Shown here: positions 51,747 to 63,950 of the stretch, one piece after another
Position numbering within the stretch: the stretch's first letter is position 1
How the letters are laid out: every line of letters begins with the position of its first letter
Made by a program: the position numbers and the translations under genes
From: Bimuria novae-zelandiae CBS 107.79
Taxonomy: Eukaryota > Ascomycota > Dothideomycetes > Pleosporales > Didymosphaeriaceae
Assembly (NCBI GenBank): GCA_010015655.1
Contig: ML976663.1
Location: forward strand, 153,617-217,616
Length of the DNA: 64,000 nt
Reading direction: 5' to 3'
Notes under the pieces: generated by a model
Database searches by the model: none
Told to the model about the DNA's origin: nothing
What the model saw: the letters and a program-made list of their open reading frames with translations, nothing else

Positions 51747-52589
51747 ACACCGGGGCACTGGTAGGTATGGTATTGTACTGGAAAGCTGTATGCAGCAATC
51801 AGATATTTTCGGGAATCAGGTATCTTCCAACAGTATTTGGTGCCTCGATTACCAGTACACCTGCCTTTGATGGTTCGTGGTGGCCGCTGTGGGTGGTGTG
51901 AAGATTGAAGCATGCACATGCGCACACCAGGCGGCACCAGGGCACCAGGGTGTCGAGCATGTACGGAAAGCGTCCCTCCGTGCCTCATCGGCAGGACGTG
52001 TGTCCTATAGAGAACGTGTCTTATTAGTTACGAGTCTCTGCTGTGCCCATTGCCATGTCAGGGTTGATCTACAAAATTGTGGCACAGCACACCCTGGGGT
52101 TGACCCAGCCCCGAGGTGGCACTGACCGTCCCATACATGTGCAGCGGGCGTCGTAACCCTACAACGCAGCGCCCAGAACGGGTATCGCCTGTAGCGCAAT
52201 ATATGTGACGGTTATGAGGAGACGCGGACCACTGGTGCTGCTTCCTCATCATATCAAGCATCTCTTACCTCAACAGGTTCATAGATACGTCATGTAAATA
52301 GACCCTACTGCTAGCTCGTGGAGAGCGCAGCAGGAACACAACAGAGAAAAACACAATCGATAATACACTGATTTTACTGCCTCGCACGGTTACCCTTTGT
52401 TTTACTGCATTGATTGTAACAATATATCTGCTGCAGGTGTATGAACGATTATGGGAATATCCGCTGCGCCGCTGGACGGTCTTGGATACCTACCATAGGT
52501 ATCATATAGCGTCATCAGTGCATAGGTGCGAATAAGACACCCACCTGTGCACATGTCCCTATCCTATACGAGAGAGCAGGCATTTCAAC
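51747..52589. other. Divergent gap between MFS relic and rhodopsin-like relic
   Basis: 843 bases, no coding signal or repeat recognised. It would have held the promoters of both genes. Confidence 0.4.
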
Positions 52590-54190
52590 ATGCCAGAAAC
52601 CGTGAACGATACACTGCCTATGAATTGGCCAGAGCTCATAAGCAAGTTATCTGCCTCGCCTGCCAGCCTCACTCCCGAAGAGATAGCAATTCTGCGGCAA
52701 ACCCCGGCCATACCTGCTCCGAATGGCACTACTCCAAATTTCGTCAACCCACCCAGTATCAAGAGCATACACCATGGAATCACTACTGCCCTTCTAGTAC
52801 TCATTTTTTGGTTTTTTACCAATCGTATCTACGTAAAAACGGCTTTGATGAAGAAGTACAGATGGGACGATTGTAAGCTCCGACCGTGGTATCTTGAGTT
52901 CAAACTCTAACAGAACCAGTAACTCTTACGCTTGCTGTCGTAAGAACCTTGTCCCTCCAAGTCATGGTTCTTGTCTCATATGGCGCAGATAGGAACATTA
53001 TTATACTATACAGCGGCTGCATGGGGTAGGCTTGAAAAGGCTACGATACGCAATGGTCGATCTGACAGCCATAGGAGCGGAACGAGGCAACATGGGCACT
53101 CATTTGTGGGATGTAAACGTCCTTGACTCCATCAACCCCGAATTCATGGTTGTGAGTGATCCTCTTCGCTGGTGGCTTTGCCTGACGGTGAACAGCCAAG
53201 CTATATACTAATCGTCATGGCGAACGTAATTCTAGGCCTATTGAAGGTCACTTTCTTTATTCTGTACCTGCAGCTCTTTAACAGCTCTACTGGATCCGCA
53301 TCTGTTCTTATGTTGGCCTTGTTTTGACTGCAAGCGTATACATCGTGAACTGTGGCCATGTTCTATTTCGCTACGCCGCGACCACACGAGAAGTTTTACA
53401 CCCACAACCAGACCCGGTCTGGGAAATCGGCTGTGACAACATCCTCTATTGGATTGATTATGGATATTGTTATCTTACTGATTCCAATTGTGGCAATCTC
53501 GGGGCTGCACGCCTCGAGGAAGAAGAAGTTCGGGGCAATACTTATCGTCTTGTCTGGGCTATCATACGTCGCCCAGCGGATTTCATCAAGGCAGCTTGCT
53601 AACAGCTAGGAGGGCATGTGTCTGCTCAGCAATGAGCATTTACTATCGAGTCCGGCTGGATAGTAGTCACCGAGGTTCCGAGATAACGTACAAGATACTG
53701 CCTGTGAATACTGTGACGTGCGTCCCTTCCCTATCCTTGCATTGCTTGAGGGGTTATTTGCTGATGATAAAGCTTCAGACTTGCCGAAATGACGATTGGG
53801 GTGATGTGCGCCTGTATGCAAGGGATGGCATACAGTTACCGGCGTATTCCCGCTTTACAATCAATGAAAAGAAATTTCTCGTCCATGTTCACGACCTCAA
53901 CCGAAACAAAACCGTCAAGCACCGGTGAACATCTCGGAGCCAAGCTGTCGACAATCAGAAGGACCAACGAGGTCTATATCACTATGGACGACTATAATGC
54001 ACATACGAGCGATTCGGCTTCTCAAGCGAAGATCGTGGATGATGACGACTGTAACAATTACGTCCACCAGTACGACGAGAGGGGTCTTCCGGAAATATTT
54101 GATGGTTCAGGCTACTTGAGAACCGAAGACACACACCTTGACCGTGAGGAAGAGAGAGAAGGGAAAAGCTTCCCACGTTGTGTGGTGTGA
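52590..54190 (+). pseudogene. Broken fungal rhodopsin-domain (Pth11-like) membrane protein
   Basis: The start MPETVNDTLPMNWPELI leads to a first TM (ITTALLVLIFWFFT) and RIYVKTALMKKYRWDD, the typical opening of fungal rhodopsin-domain proteins. Further fragments follow in order: GTHLWDVNVLDSINPEF; then, after a clear intron (53151-53197, GTGAGT to ACAG), PSYILIVMANVILGLLKVTFFILYLQLF; YWIRICSYVGLVLTASVYIVN; SIGLIMDIVILLIPIVAIS; CVCSAMSIYYRVRLDSS; and EMTIGVMCACMQGMAYSYRR. They lie in changing frames. Shifts near 53280-53289 and 53355-53370 fall inside conserved coding sequence where no intron fits. The C-terminal tail ends at a TGA at 54190. I read it as a seven-TM receptor-like gene decayed by small indels. 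Pth11-like proteins sense surfaces or signals in plant-associated fungi; the role here is unknown. Confidence 0.72.
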
Positions 54191-54510
54191 GCCCGGATAT
54201 GCTTTTGTTGAACTGCCACGCCCACGCCCATGCCATCACTTAAGGTAGCCCTATGCCACGAACTCTCTCGGTATTAGATATACAGAACGTAATCCCAAGA
54301 GCATTATCACGTTCCCCTGAGAATCATATTATGCTCAGTTACAAGAATCAGTTGACAACAAAACCTCAGCCGTGATATCTGAACAATCGCTGATGCTTCT
54401 CGCACGTGGCTGTGAGATAGCTGCAGTGGTTGCTACCTAGGAAAAGGACATTTGGCACCGGCAAGCGATGACAGTGGCGCAGATGATCTGCCACGCCCGC
54501 AAACGAGCTA
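54191..54510. other. Flank of pogo element B
   Basis: 320 bases between the end of the rhodopsin-like relic and the TA target site of the transposon. Nothing recognised. Confidence 0.4.
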
Positions 54511-54554
54511 CCCTGCCGAGACAGTCAGTGCGCCGCGACACTAACGCGCCACCC
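54511..54554 (+). repeat. Left terminal inverted repeat of pogo copy B
   Basis: 44 bases matching the complement of 56593-56636 except for one C/T difference at repeat position 16 (AGTCAG versus AGTTAG). GC-rich compared with the element body. Confidence 0.95.
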
Positions 54555-56592
54555 AACACCAGCACCGCAGCCAGCAACATGAGGCTGTAGAGTTTTACAC
54601 AAAAGCTTTTATCGCGAAATTTTCTAGAGTTAAGATTTTATAGAGCTATAGAAGATTGCTAGCTAGTTAAATTATAGATATCTACTTAGTATTCTAATTA
54701 TTTAGCTATTGCGCGATGCTAGCGCTAATAGCGTAGATATTACTATATTAACGCGTATAGATGCCGGCGTAGGCTTCTTCCTCTTTATAATTATATAAGT
54801 AGCTTTTAAAGCATTCTAGCTTCCCTTTTTAACAATTTTAAGACGTTTTTAAAGTTATTATTAAGCCTTACGAGCCTGTTAATAAAGGCGTTATTTAGTA
54901 GCCTAATTAGCTTTCTCCTTAGCGCGCGTATTTCTAGCTACTATACGCGTAACACGCTTCTCCTATAGTAAATAAGCTTTAAGCTGCCTATTTACTATCT
55001 AGATTTCTCTTTGCTTACTTTTCTAGAGTTGTAGTTGTTGCTTTTTAGCCTTTTATTAGCTAAGAGAATCGCGCGCCCTCTGTACGCGGGCAGGTAACCA
55101 GAAAACAGATCCTCTATACTACTTATCTAGCTGCTTAAAAGGTAGAGTCCTGCCCTTTATTTAACACTGTTTCTGGTTTGTAAGGGCTTCTCGTAGCCCC
55201 TAATTCTCATGCTCTAGGAGCTACTTCTATATAGAGATTAAGTGTATAGTGCAACTTAGCTTCTTAGCCTTATTACCTCCCCCTGTATTAACAACAACCT
55301 TTAAAAGCTAATTAATTTTGCGCTAATTAGACGCGCTAAGTACTAAAGTAGAGCTTTTACGTAATCTTTATTTTAGAAACTTATCTTTGTTAAATTAACT
55401 AAGGATTAGTGTAGGATCTGGCGGCGAGATACCTATATACTTAAAAGCTTTAGTAATTAATTACGGCGTAACTGACGTTGTCTAGGCCTTCTAGAATAGT
55501 GTAAAGAAGTCTCTTTTAGCGATTATTAATAGCCCCTAACTCCTATACAGGTATGCGGAGAGCTCGTCGGAGTAGGCGATAGAAAGAGACTTAAACACAC
55601 AAACGTCTAGAGGCTATAGCGTATAAGTGGCGTAAGGGGGAAATATTGCAAGGAGGATCTTTTTCTAATTACATTAGTTAATAAAATCTATAGTAACGTA
55701 AGATCCATACCTATTAAGGACTAAAAGTTGCCACTGTTATTAAGCCTTCTCCTTAGTATAGCAATTAAACACCTATTTTAGCTATTAAAGCCCTATCTCG
55801 TTGTTTAACTATCTAGAGGTTAATAAGGTGATAAAGACTTTATAAGAATTAACGTTAATTTCCTTAACCTAGCTTAATTGTAGAGTCTCAGCGTTAGATC
55901 GATAGATTAGTAATAGATTAACAGTAGATCCATCGGCGCATATACATGCGATGAGCGAGATCCACTCACGACTACTATCCTGGATAGATTGCCTCACTTG
56001 GCGACTCTTATATATAGGCCTGTCGAAGATCCTTTTTAACCTGCCGGTGATGCCGAGTAGGAAGCCTTTTTCGTCCATATTATAGGTATGCTAAGGCTCT
56101 ATGCTATACTTCATAATTTTCTTATATAGAAGCTTAAAGTAGAGCCTATATCTTACGCCTAAATTAGCGTTATAGTAATTACTATCTAGCCTAGTTGTCT
56201 ATCGCGAGATTAGGGAGTTAGGGTAGCGCCTAATAAAGTAATTAACCTATCGCATAGAGACATCCTTTTTAGCAATAATTAATATAAAGTTTTAGATTAT
56301 CTAACGCGTAGGGGGTAGACCTTTCTAAGTAAAACGCTATATATACTATAGGAGCTTAGATTCTTATTATTAGTTAAGATTTTAGCAAGTTTATAGTAGC
56401 TATGTACGCGCCTGCATGGCGCGTCTATGCTAGCGCGTTAATATTAACCGCATAACACCAAATTCTTCTGTAATTTTTCTATATAAGAAAGTTTCTCTAG
56501 GTTCTTGTGAGTCAATAGCGATGATTGCAGCCTCAATCGGATCCATATTGGTGGAGATGCGGCGCGTCAAAGTTAAGGTACTACATCTATTG

Positions 56593-56636
56593 GGGTGGCG
56601 CGTTAGTGTCGCGGCGCACTAACTGTCTCGGCAGGG
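56593..56636 (-). repeat. Right terminal inverted repeat of pogo copy B
   Basis: Inverted partner of 54511-54554; ends ...CTCGGCAGGG and is followed by the TA target duplication. Confidence 0.95.
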
Positions 56637-56899
56637 TACCGCCCGTGCAGAAGTGCTCTGACATACATGATACGGAGCGTGACGAAATTTAACAGGCGAA
56701 TTATTGAAGAGTTTTCGGCCCCGATGTCTTAATAAGTGACCGCTACAGACGTGCTTGTGCGGTAAGGTTTTGCATTATAATGCTATGCAAAATACCGTCC
56801 CGACCCACTTGGGGCAAGCTTCTAAGTGGCTGCACGCTCATTAGGTAATCGCTTCCCCGCCTTTATCACCTCACATACAAAATTTGTATAAGAGACAAT

Positions 56900-58574
56900 G
56901 TAATAGAGGAAAATTAACTTACTAGGAGGTATAAATAGGCGGTAAGTCGCCTATAGCGAATGTATCATGCCGAGTACTCGAAAAAGGAAGGTTTCAAAGG
57001 TGTTTAACGCTGGCCGCAACCCTCCGAGGAAGGCCAAGGCATAAAAAAAGACCCCACCGACGAGGGCGCCCCTGCGCGTTATACGATTTGCAGGCATAGA
57101 AAAGGAAGAACCTACAGAGGAGGAAGGACCTCTGCCAGAGGGCGACAGCGTTAACGACAACGTTAATATATACATTAACAATTACCCTAAGGACAAAGAA
57201 CCTTAGTTAGCTTAGAGGCCTACGTTACTAGAAAACTCCGCGCGCAAGCAATCGCCTAATAGGGAGGTATTTAATAACGTTAGTAGTAATAAGGGTAATA
57301 ATAAGCGTAAGTGATCGCGTAATAGGGGGGTATTTAATAATAATAAGAATTTATTAATTTTTTCTAAAGTTAACGCGCTAACGCCGCTAGAAGTTATACT
57401 AGAAATTAATAATAATAGCTAAAATTATAATAATAGGGTACTTAACAAATTATTAGAATTATATAAAGTTAAGCTATATGTTACCTGCCGCTAGCGTGCG
57501 TTCCTACGAAAAGAGGAAGTTAGAACTAAATTTAACACTAAAATAATAATATGTACGTACTTCTACGTAGAGCTCTGGCACTGGGTAGACGAGGTTATAT
57601 AAGACCTAGCATAGTTAATTCCGCCTATTAAAACAATAGTAAAAAATTTAACTACAATTATATATACACCGCGGGTACCTAAGCAATAAAGACTTACGTA
57701 GTTTCTTAAGCATAGTAATAGTATTACGTTTATACAGGTCGTTAAGCGCGCGTACGAGTTAAAGAAGGAGTCTATTACTAAGGTAACTTATGTTAACTTT
57801 AATTTAACGCTGGCGGAGCTAGAAACTGGCCAAAATAGTAGGACGCGTAATAGGGGGGTATTTGGCTTATAGAGTATTCAGAGCTCTCAGAGCTCTCCGC
57901 CGCGACTTACCGCAACTCATCGTTAGTTACATGACCTGCCAGACGTCCTTGCGTATACTGCCGTCGGCGAGGGCCCTATAGTCGCGATACGCGATAAATG
58001 GCGATGCCAGGATACCCACTATGGCAACTATTCGTACGTGTGCTGGGTTAAACGTACGCCCAGGCAACCTAATCAGTTTGAGAATCACTACCTAGCGAGC
58101 AGCACCATAGTGGCGGCATGGGCGCGAGATATAACAAAGGGCAGGTGTATAGTTAAGGAGCCGCATGATAATATACGACTAAGCCTAACGCTGGCTAGGG
58201 AGAAAGTTACGAGGGAAAAGTTAGCGTAGAGGGCTAAAAAAGGTGCTAGATCTGACCTTAATATAAATAACTTTATAAAGGTAATCGCTGCTAACTTACT
58301 CTGTATAAGTTAATTAGTATAAAGTTAAGTTTTAGGCTACTAATAGCATCCTTAAACGTTAGATATAGCGCCCTTTATAAGCTTAGGGAGTACGTTAAGT
58401 GCGTTAGCGTAGTAGGAGTTAACGTATGCTAATTAGGTAGAGCTTTCTTACTATACTTAGTTCTTCTTTAACTAGTAAAGAGAGTAAGTAATAGCTATAG
58501 AGGTGCATAAAGTTAATAAGGTACTCCTTAACGTTATTAGACGTGGCAGAATTAACCTTAATATGCTTATAGAT
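56900..58574 (+). repeat. Unidentified RIP-mutated repeat with a decayed ORF
   Basis: One plus-strand frame, starting at about 56967 (MPSTRKRKVSKVFNAGRNPP), can be followed to about 58230 across many TAA/TAG codons. This shows one long ancestral coding sequence. Recognisable pieces are IRFAGIEKEEPTEEEGPL, ELWHWVDEVI, ITFIQVVKRAYELKKESI and, least damaged, VCWVKRTPRQPNQFENHYLA at 58038 onward, then a KEPHDNIRLSLTLAREKV end. A motif CGCGTAATAGGGGGGTATTT (peptide RNRGVF) recurs at 57253 (variant), 57316 and 57844. No transposase, reverse transcriptase or zinc-knuckle signature was recognised, so the element class is unknown. It abuts the retrotransposon LTR. Confidence 0.55.
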
Positions 58575-58873
58575 TGTTAGGATCTGTATTTAGCATCACC
58601 AGGCTAACATTCTGAGACGGACAAGGTCTTATGGGAGCCAATGGTGGCACAGTAATGGGCAGGTCACGTGACTGCTCGAAGCGCTCGAAGCGAGCAAGTC
58701 GAGCAGGTGCATAAGGCCAAGGCTGTGCTCGCTCTGCTCGAGTCGAGCAAGTCGAGCATGCTAAGTATATAGGAACATGAGGATGGACTCTTCCACCTTG
58801 TGTTTAACCTGTTTATTAATCTATCGTTTGGATCTGAATAAGCAACTTTGTTAATTTAATTGTGCTATACACA
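58575..58873 (+). repeat. Candidate 5' LTR
   Basis: Starts TGTTAGGATCTG and ends CTATACACA, giving the TG...CA ends of LTRs; about 299 bases. It contains a GC-rich block (about 58670-58765) of GCTCGAAGCGCTCGAAGCGA-type iterations and CGAGCAAGTCGAGCA repeats, then a TATA-like AGTATATAGG at about 58764. No clear tRNA primer-binding site was recognised downstream. Boundaries are provisional because the partner LTR is outside the window. Confidence 0.55.
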
Positions 58874-58979
58874 CCTTTAATACTAATACCCCTTTAATAC
58901 GCGTAAGCTATTAAGACCCCTTATCCTGTTATTATTACTCTTGCCTAAGAACTAACTTTAGCCCCTTAGGGATTAGCTA

Positions 58980-59920
58980 CCCTGTTAGACTTAACATCTT
59001 AAATACCCTTAACATAAGCAGATACGATAACCTTTCTGACACGCTAATAGGCACCCCTAAGGATAGTATTACGACTATTAAGGGAGGTACCTTTAGTAAA
59101 CCTAACTTCTTTTATAGAGACTGCAAGTAAACGGAACTTTAGATCTTATAACTTAACTTATACTTCTACGGAATAAAGAATAAGGACTAGGATAACGCTA
59201 ACAAGACTGTGTTTACTATAACCTTTATAAAAGGAAATGCTTTAAAATAGATTTAACCTTATCTTAACTAATATCTGGCTGGAGACAATAACACCGATAA
59301 CGTAACTAACTAGATTATGGAAAATTATAATAAGTTCTGCAAGAAAGTTAAATAGTACTTTAGAGTTGCAAACTAAGAAGCTATTGCTAAGCGAGCTATC
59401 TAAAGCCTTAGATAGGTACGCTCTGTAGCAGAATACGACTTTAAATTCTATAAGTATATAGACTAAATTAACTAGAACGACGCTACCCTTATAGTAATGT
59501 ATTATAAAGGACTAAAGAGGACCGTACGCGAGGAACTCCTACGTACTAGAGCTAAAACTAATACATTAGAAGAACTATCTAAGGAAGCAATTCGAATTAA
59601 TAAAGCATGGTACAAGCTAGAACGCGACCTACGCTAGAACTAATCCTAAGGATATGCAGGACCGCCCGTAAAGACTAACTACTAACTAAGGTAGTAACGA
59701 GACAACTATGGACCGCAACCTATAGAAGGAATCTACTATAGACAGCTTAACGTTATAATTAGAAAGAAAGGAAGAGGAACAGGCTCTTACTAGCTAAAAA
59801 ATAATAAGCGTATCTTAGATAGAACCCGACGCTAGGGAACTGAGACACGCACTTGCTTTATATATAATAAACTAGGTTATATTGCTAGGAACTGCAGATC
59901 TAAGAATAAGGTTATTAGAT
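58980..59920 (+). pseudogene. gag: Gypsy gag relic with mutated CCHC zinc knuckle
   Basis: Capsid-like fragments (LNLYFYGIKNKD, FKFYKYID.INWNDATLIVM and YYKGLKRTVREELL) are broken by TAA/TAG codons. The nucleocapsid knuckle at 59854-59895 reads C-F-I-Y-N-K-L-G-Y-I-A-R-N-C. Two of the four zinc ligands are lost: the second Cys and the His are both Tyr, each explained by one RIP-type transition (TGT to TAT, CAT to TAT). Confidence 0.8.
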
Positions 59921-60939
59921 AGTTAAACGTACTATTCGTCGACAAAGAAGAAACTACTAACGAAGAATGGCAGGTAATAGACGCTATTAAGTAGATCGAC
60001 ATCTATAATAAAGAATTAGAACAATTAGAATTACCTAACTTACGACTCTATAAGGATGCACACGAAAGTTTGGATAGTAAAGGAAAGGAGAAGGAACTAA
60101 TACCTTAATCTCTTACACCTTACCCTAGCTAGAGTAAACCTGTTACTAGCAAGACGACGAATGTTTTCGACTTCTTAGAAAAACACTAACTAAGGGAAGG
60201 AGATTTTAGGTTTACGGCGATAAAATAACTAGACTACGTAGAAGTATTTTTTTACGCTTACTAACCTAACCTAGTTAGTAAAGCGGCACGAGAAATGGCG
60301 GACCACCGCTACGCCCACGAAGATCCTAAGAAGAAATACTTAAACGAAAACCCGAACTACGAACTATAGTACGACCTAGACCACCGTAATCCTACGCATA
60401 AGACTATACGATAGACCCTCTACAGAGAAGACTAATATACCATTTATTACTAAGCTAAGGAATACAGTTACTTTCCCTAAACGTATTAATAATGTAGATA
60501 GGAGTGGTTTGACTACCCTATCGCCTATTATAACGTTTACCTTTAGGACAAGCGTAAAACGTGATACTTTCTACACCTTAACTAAGCGTTAAACTAAGTA
60601 ATGTTGCTACTAGTTAATAGAAAATGTGTATCTAATAAGTGGCAAACATGCTTACACCCCGATTGTGAGGAATATAAAAAGTAAAAAGAAAAGTATAGGT
60701 TTAATCGCATACTAAAAGGGACTACGACCCTTAGGATTGAAACGGTATAGAAGGAAGAAAACGATAAAGCTCTCCTAGAAAAGGCCTAGCAGCAGCCTTA
60801 AGAAAAGAAGAAGGAAGGACACCCTAATTCCACAAAGCCACCTATAAATAAGATGTCTTTTTTAGACCTAGGCTTAGGAGGGAAGACGCCTTTAGAGAGC
60901 TAAATGCTATTAATAGTTAAGCACTAATTAAGCTACTGG

Positions 60940-63900
60940 TTTAGCTTAAAGGAATATAGATAAAGGCTATACTAGATTTAGGAGCATAATAAAGCTATAT
61001 CTTGCAAAAGGCACTTAATAGAGCAGGACTTTATAAGCGTTAGAAGGCAGAAGCTTATGTTATCTATGTCGCGAATAGACACCTAATGCTAGGCATGCCA
61101 CAAGTCGAATACGAGGTTAAGACGACACTTAAGATCCATGGACACTAGGAAACGATTACCCTTGATATCCTTAAGGAAGCTAGTCACGATGTGATATTAG
61201 GACTAACCTAGTTTAGGAAGCATAACCCTATGATTAATTAGGAATAATAAATACTATCCTTTAAGCGCTGTGACTATGCATCGTAAGTAAAGCCTACGCA
61301 TTAGTAGAGTTTAATAGTAGATAAGAGAGCTATTAACACTATAGTTTTAAAATTAAAGATTAAGAATAGATTAACCTCGGCAGACGCTGGCAGGAACCAC
61401 CAGGTCACAAAGCGCGAGATAGTAGATAAGCCAATTTCTGCGAAGGAAAAAGAGCAACGCACAACCCACGTTATCCCCAAATAGTTTATAGAATAGAGCC
61501 ATCTGTTTCGAGAAGAGAAAGGAAAAGCAAATCTACCTAAGTATTAACCCTAGGATTATACGATTAACCTAAAAGAAGGGAAGACGCCACCCTTTAGACT
61601 ACTATACGTAAAATTAGGCAAAGAACTCTAATAAGAAAAAGAATTTATTAAGACGAACCTAGCGAAAGGATATATATAACTATTAACGTTACTAGTAGCA
61701 AGCCTATTTATGTTTATACCTAAGAAGAGCGGCGAACCAAGGCCCTGCGTGGACTATTAAAAACTTAATAATATAATAATTAAGAATTGCTATCTACTAC
61801 TGAATATCACGGAACTACGAGACAGGCTAGCATAGGCAAAGGTATTTACCTTGCTAGACCTACGCGATAGATACTACCTTATCTGGATTAAAGAAGGTAA
61901 AGAATAGAAGATAGCATTTAGGTCTTAATATAGACTATTCGAGTACACTGTTATGCTATTTGGACTTACGAACGCGCCAGCAACATTTTAAGCGCTTATT
62001 AATAACGTACTCTAATATTACCTAGACATCTTTATTATCGCATACATGGACGACATCCTGATCTACTTGGACAACCTTGACGACCATGTAGAACATGTTA
62101 AGATAGTACTTAGAGAACTTAACAACTTACACCTATAGCTTAAACTAGAAAAATGCAAGTTCTTCTAGACAGAACTTAAATTCCTAGGATATGTTATTAA
62201 TATAGAAGGAATTAAGGTAAGCCCTGATAAGATTAAATACGTTAAGAACTGGCTACGACTAAAAATAGTAAAGAATATCTAAGAATTCTTAGGATTCTGT
62301 GGATTTAACTAACAATTTATCTAAGATTACGTAAAGATCACAATACCCCTTACGAACCTTACTAGGAAGGATACACCCTTTAAATAGATAATAAAATGCA
62401 AAGAAGTATTTCAGACACTACGTAAAGCATGTATCGAACCACCGGTACTTATACACTTCTAGGACGGAAAACTAATAAAGATTAAGATAGACGCAAGTAA
62501 TTTGGCACTAGGAGTATGCGCTAAATAAGAGAAGAACGGATATTAGCACCTAATTGCTTACTACTTATGTAAACTTAACGATGCAGAATTACGATACGAT
62601 ATACATAATAAGGAACTATATATAATTGTTAAAGCACTAAAGTATTAGAGGATCTACGCACATAGCTGCTTAGACCTTATAATTTTTATAGACTATAAGA
62701 ATCTTCTTAGATTTACAATAACTAAAGAATTAACACCTCGACAAGCGAGATAGGCAGAGACTTTAGGACAATACAAGTTTAAAATTATGTATACTCTAGG
62801 TAGAGAAAACGGACGAGTAGACGCCTTAAGTAGACGTAGTAACTTCGCAGGAGACAAGATTAAAACCTACTTAGTAATTCTAAAATAGAACGATGATAGA
62901 TTATTAGGACCAACTATGGAACTTAACTAACTCTTTATGGCAACACGAAAAGTACCTAAGGACCAACAGACGGAAATCATATGGTAATACTACGATGACC
63001 TTGTGTACGGACACCCAGGCATCACCAAGACAATGGAACTTATCTAACGGAACTATAGCTTTAAAGGAATTAAGGAAGTAGTAACTAAATACATCCGTAA
63101 ATGCGTAGACTGCCAACGTAATAAACACGTAATATATTGTAAATACGGAGAAATGTAAGCTATCCAAATACTAACAGCACTATAGGAAGATATCGCTATG
63201 GACTTTGTAACAGGACTACCCAAGTCAAAAGATCTAGCAATAGGAGTAAGCTACAACTCTATATTAGTAATCGTATGCAGATTCACCAAATACGTAGAAC
63301 TACTACTATGTTAGAAAATGACTACAGCTAAGGAACTCGCATTCCTTATCCTAGATTAACTTATACGACACCACGGCATACCAAAGACAATTATTAGCGA
63401 TCGAGACAAACTCTTTACATTAAACTACTAGACAACGCTTATAGCGCTTATTAGAACGAAACGGAAGCTATTAACAGCCTACTATCCACAGATAGACGGA
63501 CAAACAGAACGTACGAATTAGACAATTGAAACGTACCTACGCATCTACTGCAATAACCAGAAGAATAACTGGATTTCCTTATTACTAATGGCATAACTGG
63601 CATATAATAACAAGATATTAGCGGCAATAGGACATACACTATTCTATGCAAACCACGAAAGACATCCACATCTCTTTAACTAAGCACTTCCTACGACTAT
63701 TAGAACAGAAGAAGCCATTAATTTGGCAGAAATAATAAGGAGGACACATGAATAACTCTAAGAGAACGTCGAGAAAGCTTAATAGCAAGTAATTTCTTAT
63801 ATAAATTAAAAACGAAAAACGGCACCTTAGCTAAAGAAGGGGGATAAAGCATATCTGCTTACAAAGAATCTTTAGACCTAGAAAAAGAAGCACAAGAAAC

Positions 63901-63950
63901 TGGATTATATTAAAATTAGACTATTTTTTTTTCTAAACAAGTATTACTGG
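60940..63950 (+). pseudogene. pol: Gypsy pol relic: protease, reverse transcriptase, RNase H, integrase
   Basis: The protease motif near 60970 reads DLGA instead of DSGA (TCA to TTA). The RT runs about 61560-62380, with PCVDY-K-LNN at about 61740 and the intact YMDDILIYLDN catalytic box at 62043. RNase H follows (KIDASNLALGVCAK, 62487 on; ALSRRSNFAG, about 62822). The integrase has an HHCC zinc region (YGHPGITKTMEL to CVDCQRNKH, about 63005-63128) whose first His is now Tyr. Core pieces are MDFVTGLPKSKD, HHGIPKTIISDRDKLFT and QIDGQTERTN. Dozens of TAA/TAG codons make it non-functional. Confidence 0.9.

Larger units (their letters stand above)
54511..56636 (-). mobile_element. RIP-mutated pogo/Fot1-type DNA transposon (copy B)
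   Basis: A complete 2126-bp element with TA target duplications at 54509-54510 and 56637-56638. Terminal inverted repeats are 44 bp with a single mismatch (54511-54554 and 56593-56636); both begin CCCTGCCGAGACAGT and contain GCGCCGCGACACTAACGCG. A minus-strand transposase relic starts at ATG 56546 (MDPIEAAIIAIDSQEP, then FLYRKITEEFGV), the classic Fot1/pogo N-terminus. Its catalytic block is best preserved at 56078-55869 (MDEKGFLLGITGRLKRIF and SREWISLIACICADGS), holding the first Asp of the DDE triad. Many TAA/TAG codons and a high TA content point to RIP. It resembles described Pleosporales pogo elements of the Molly class, but no alignment was possible. Confidence 0.93.
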
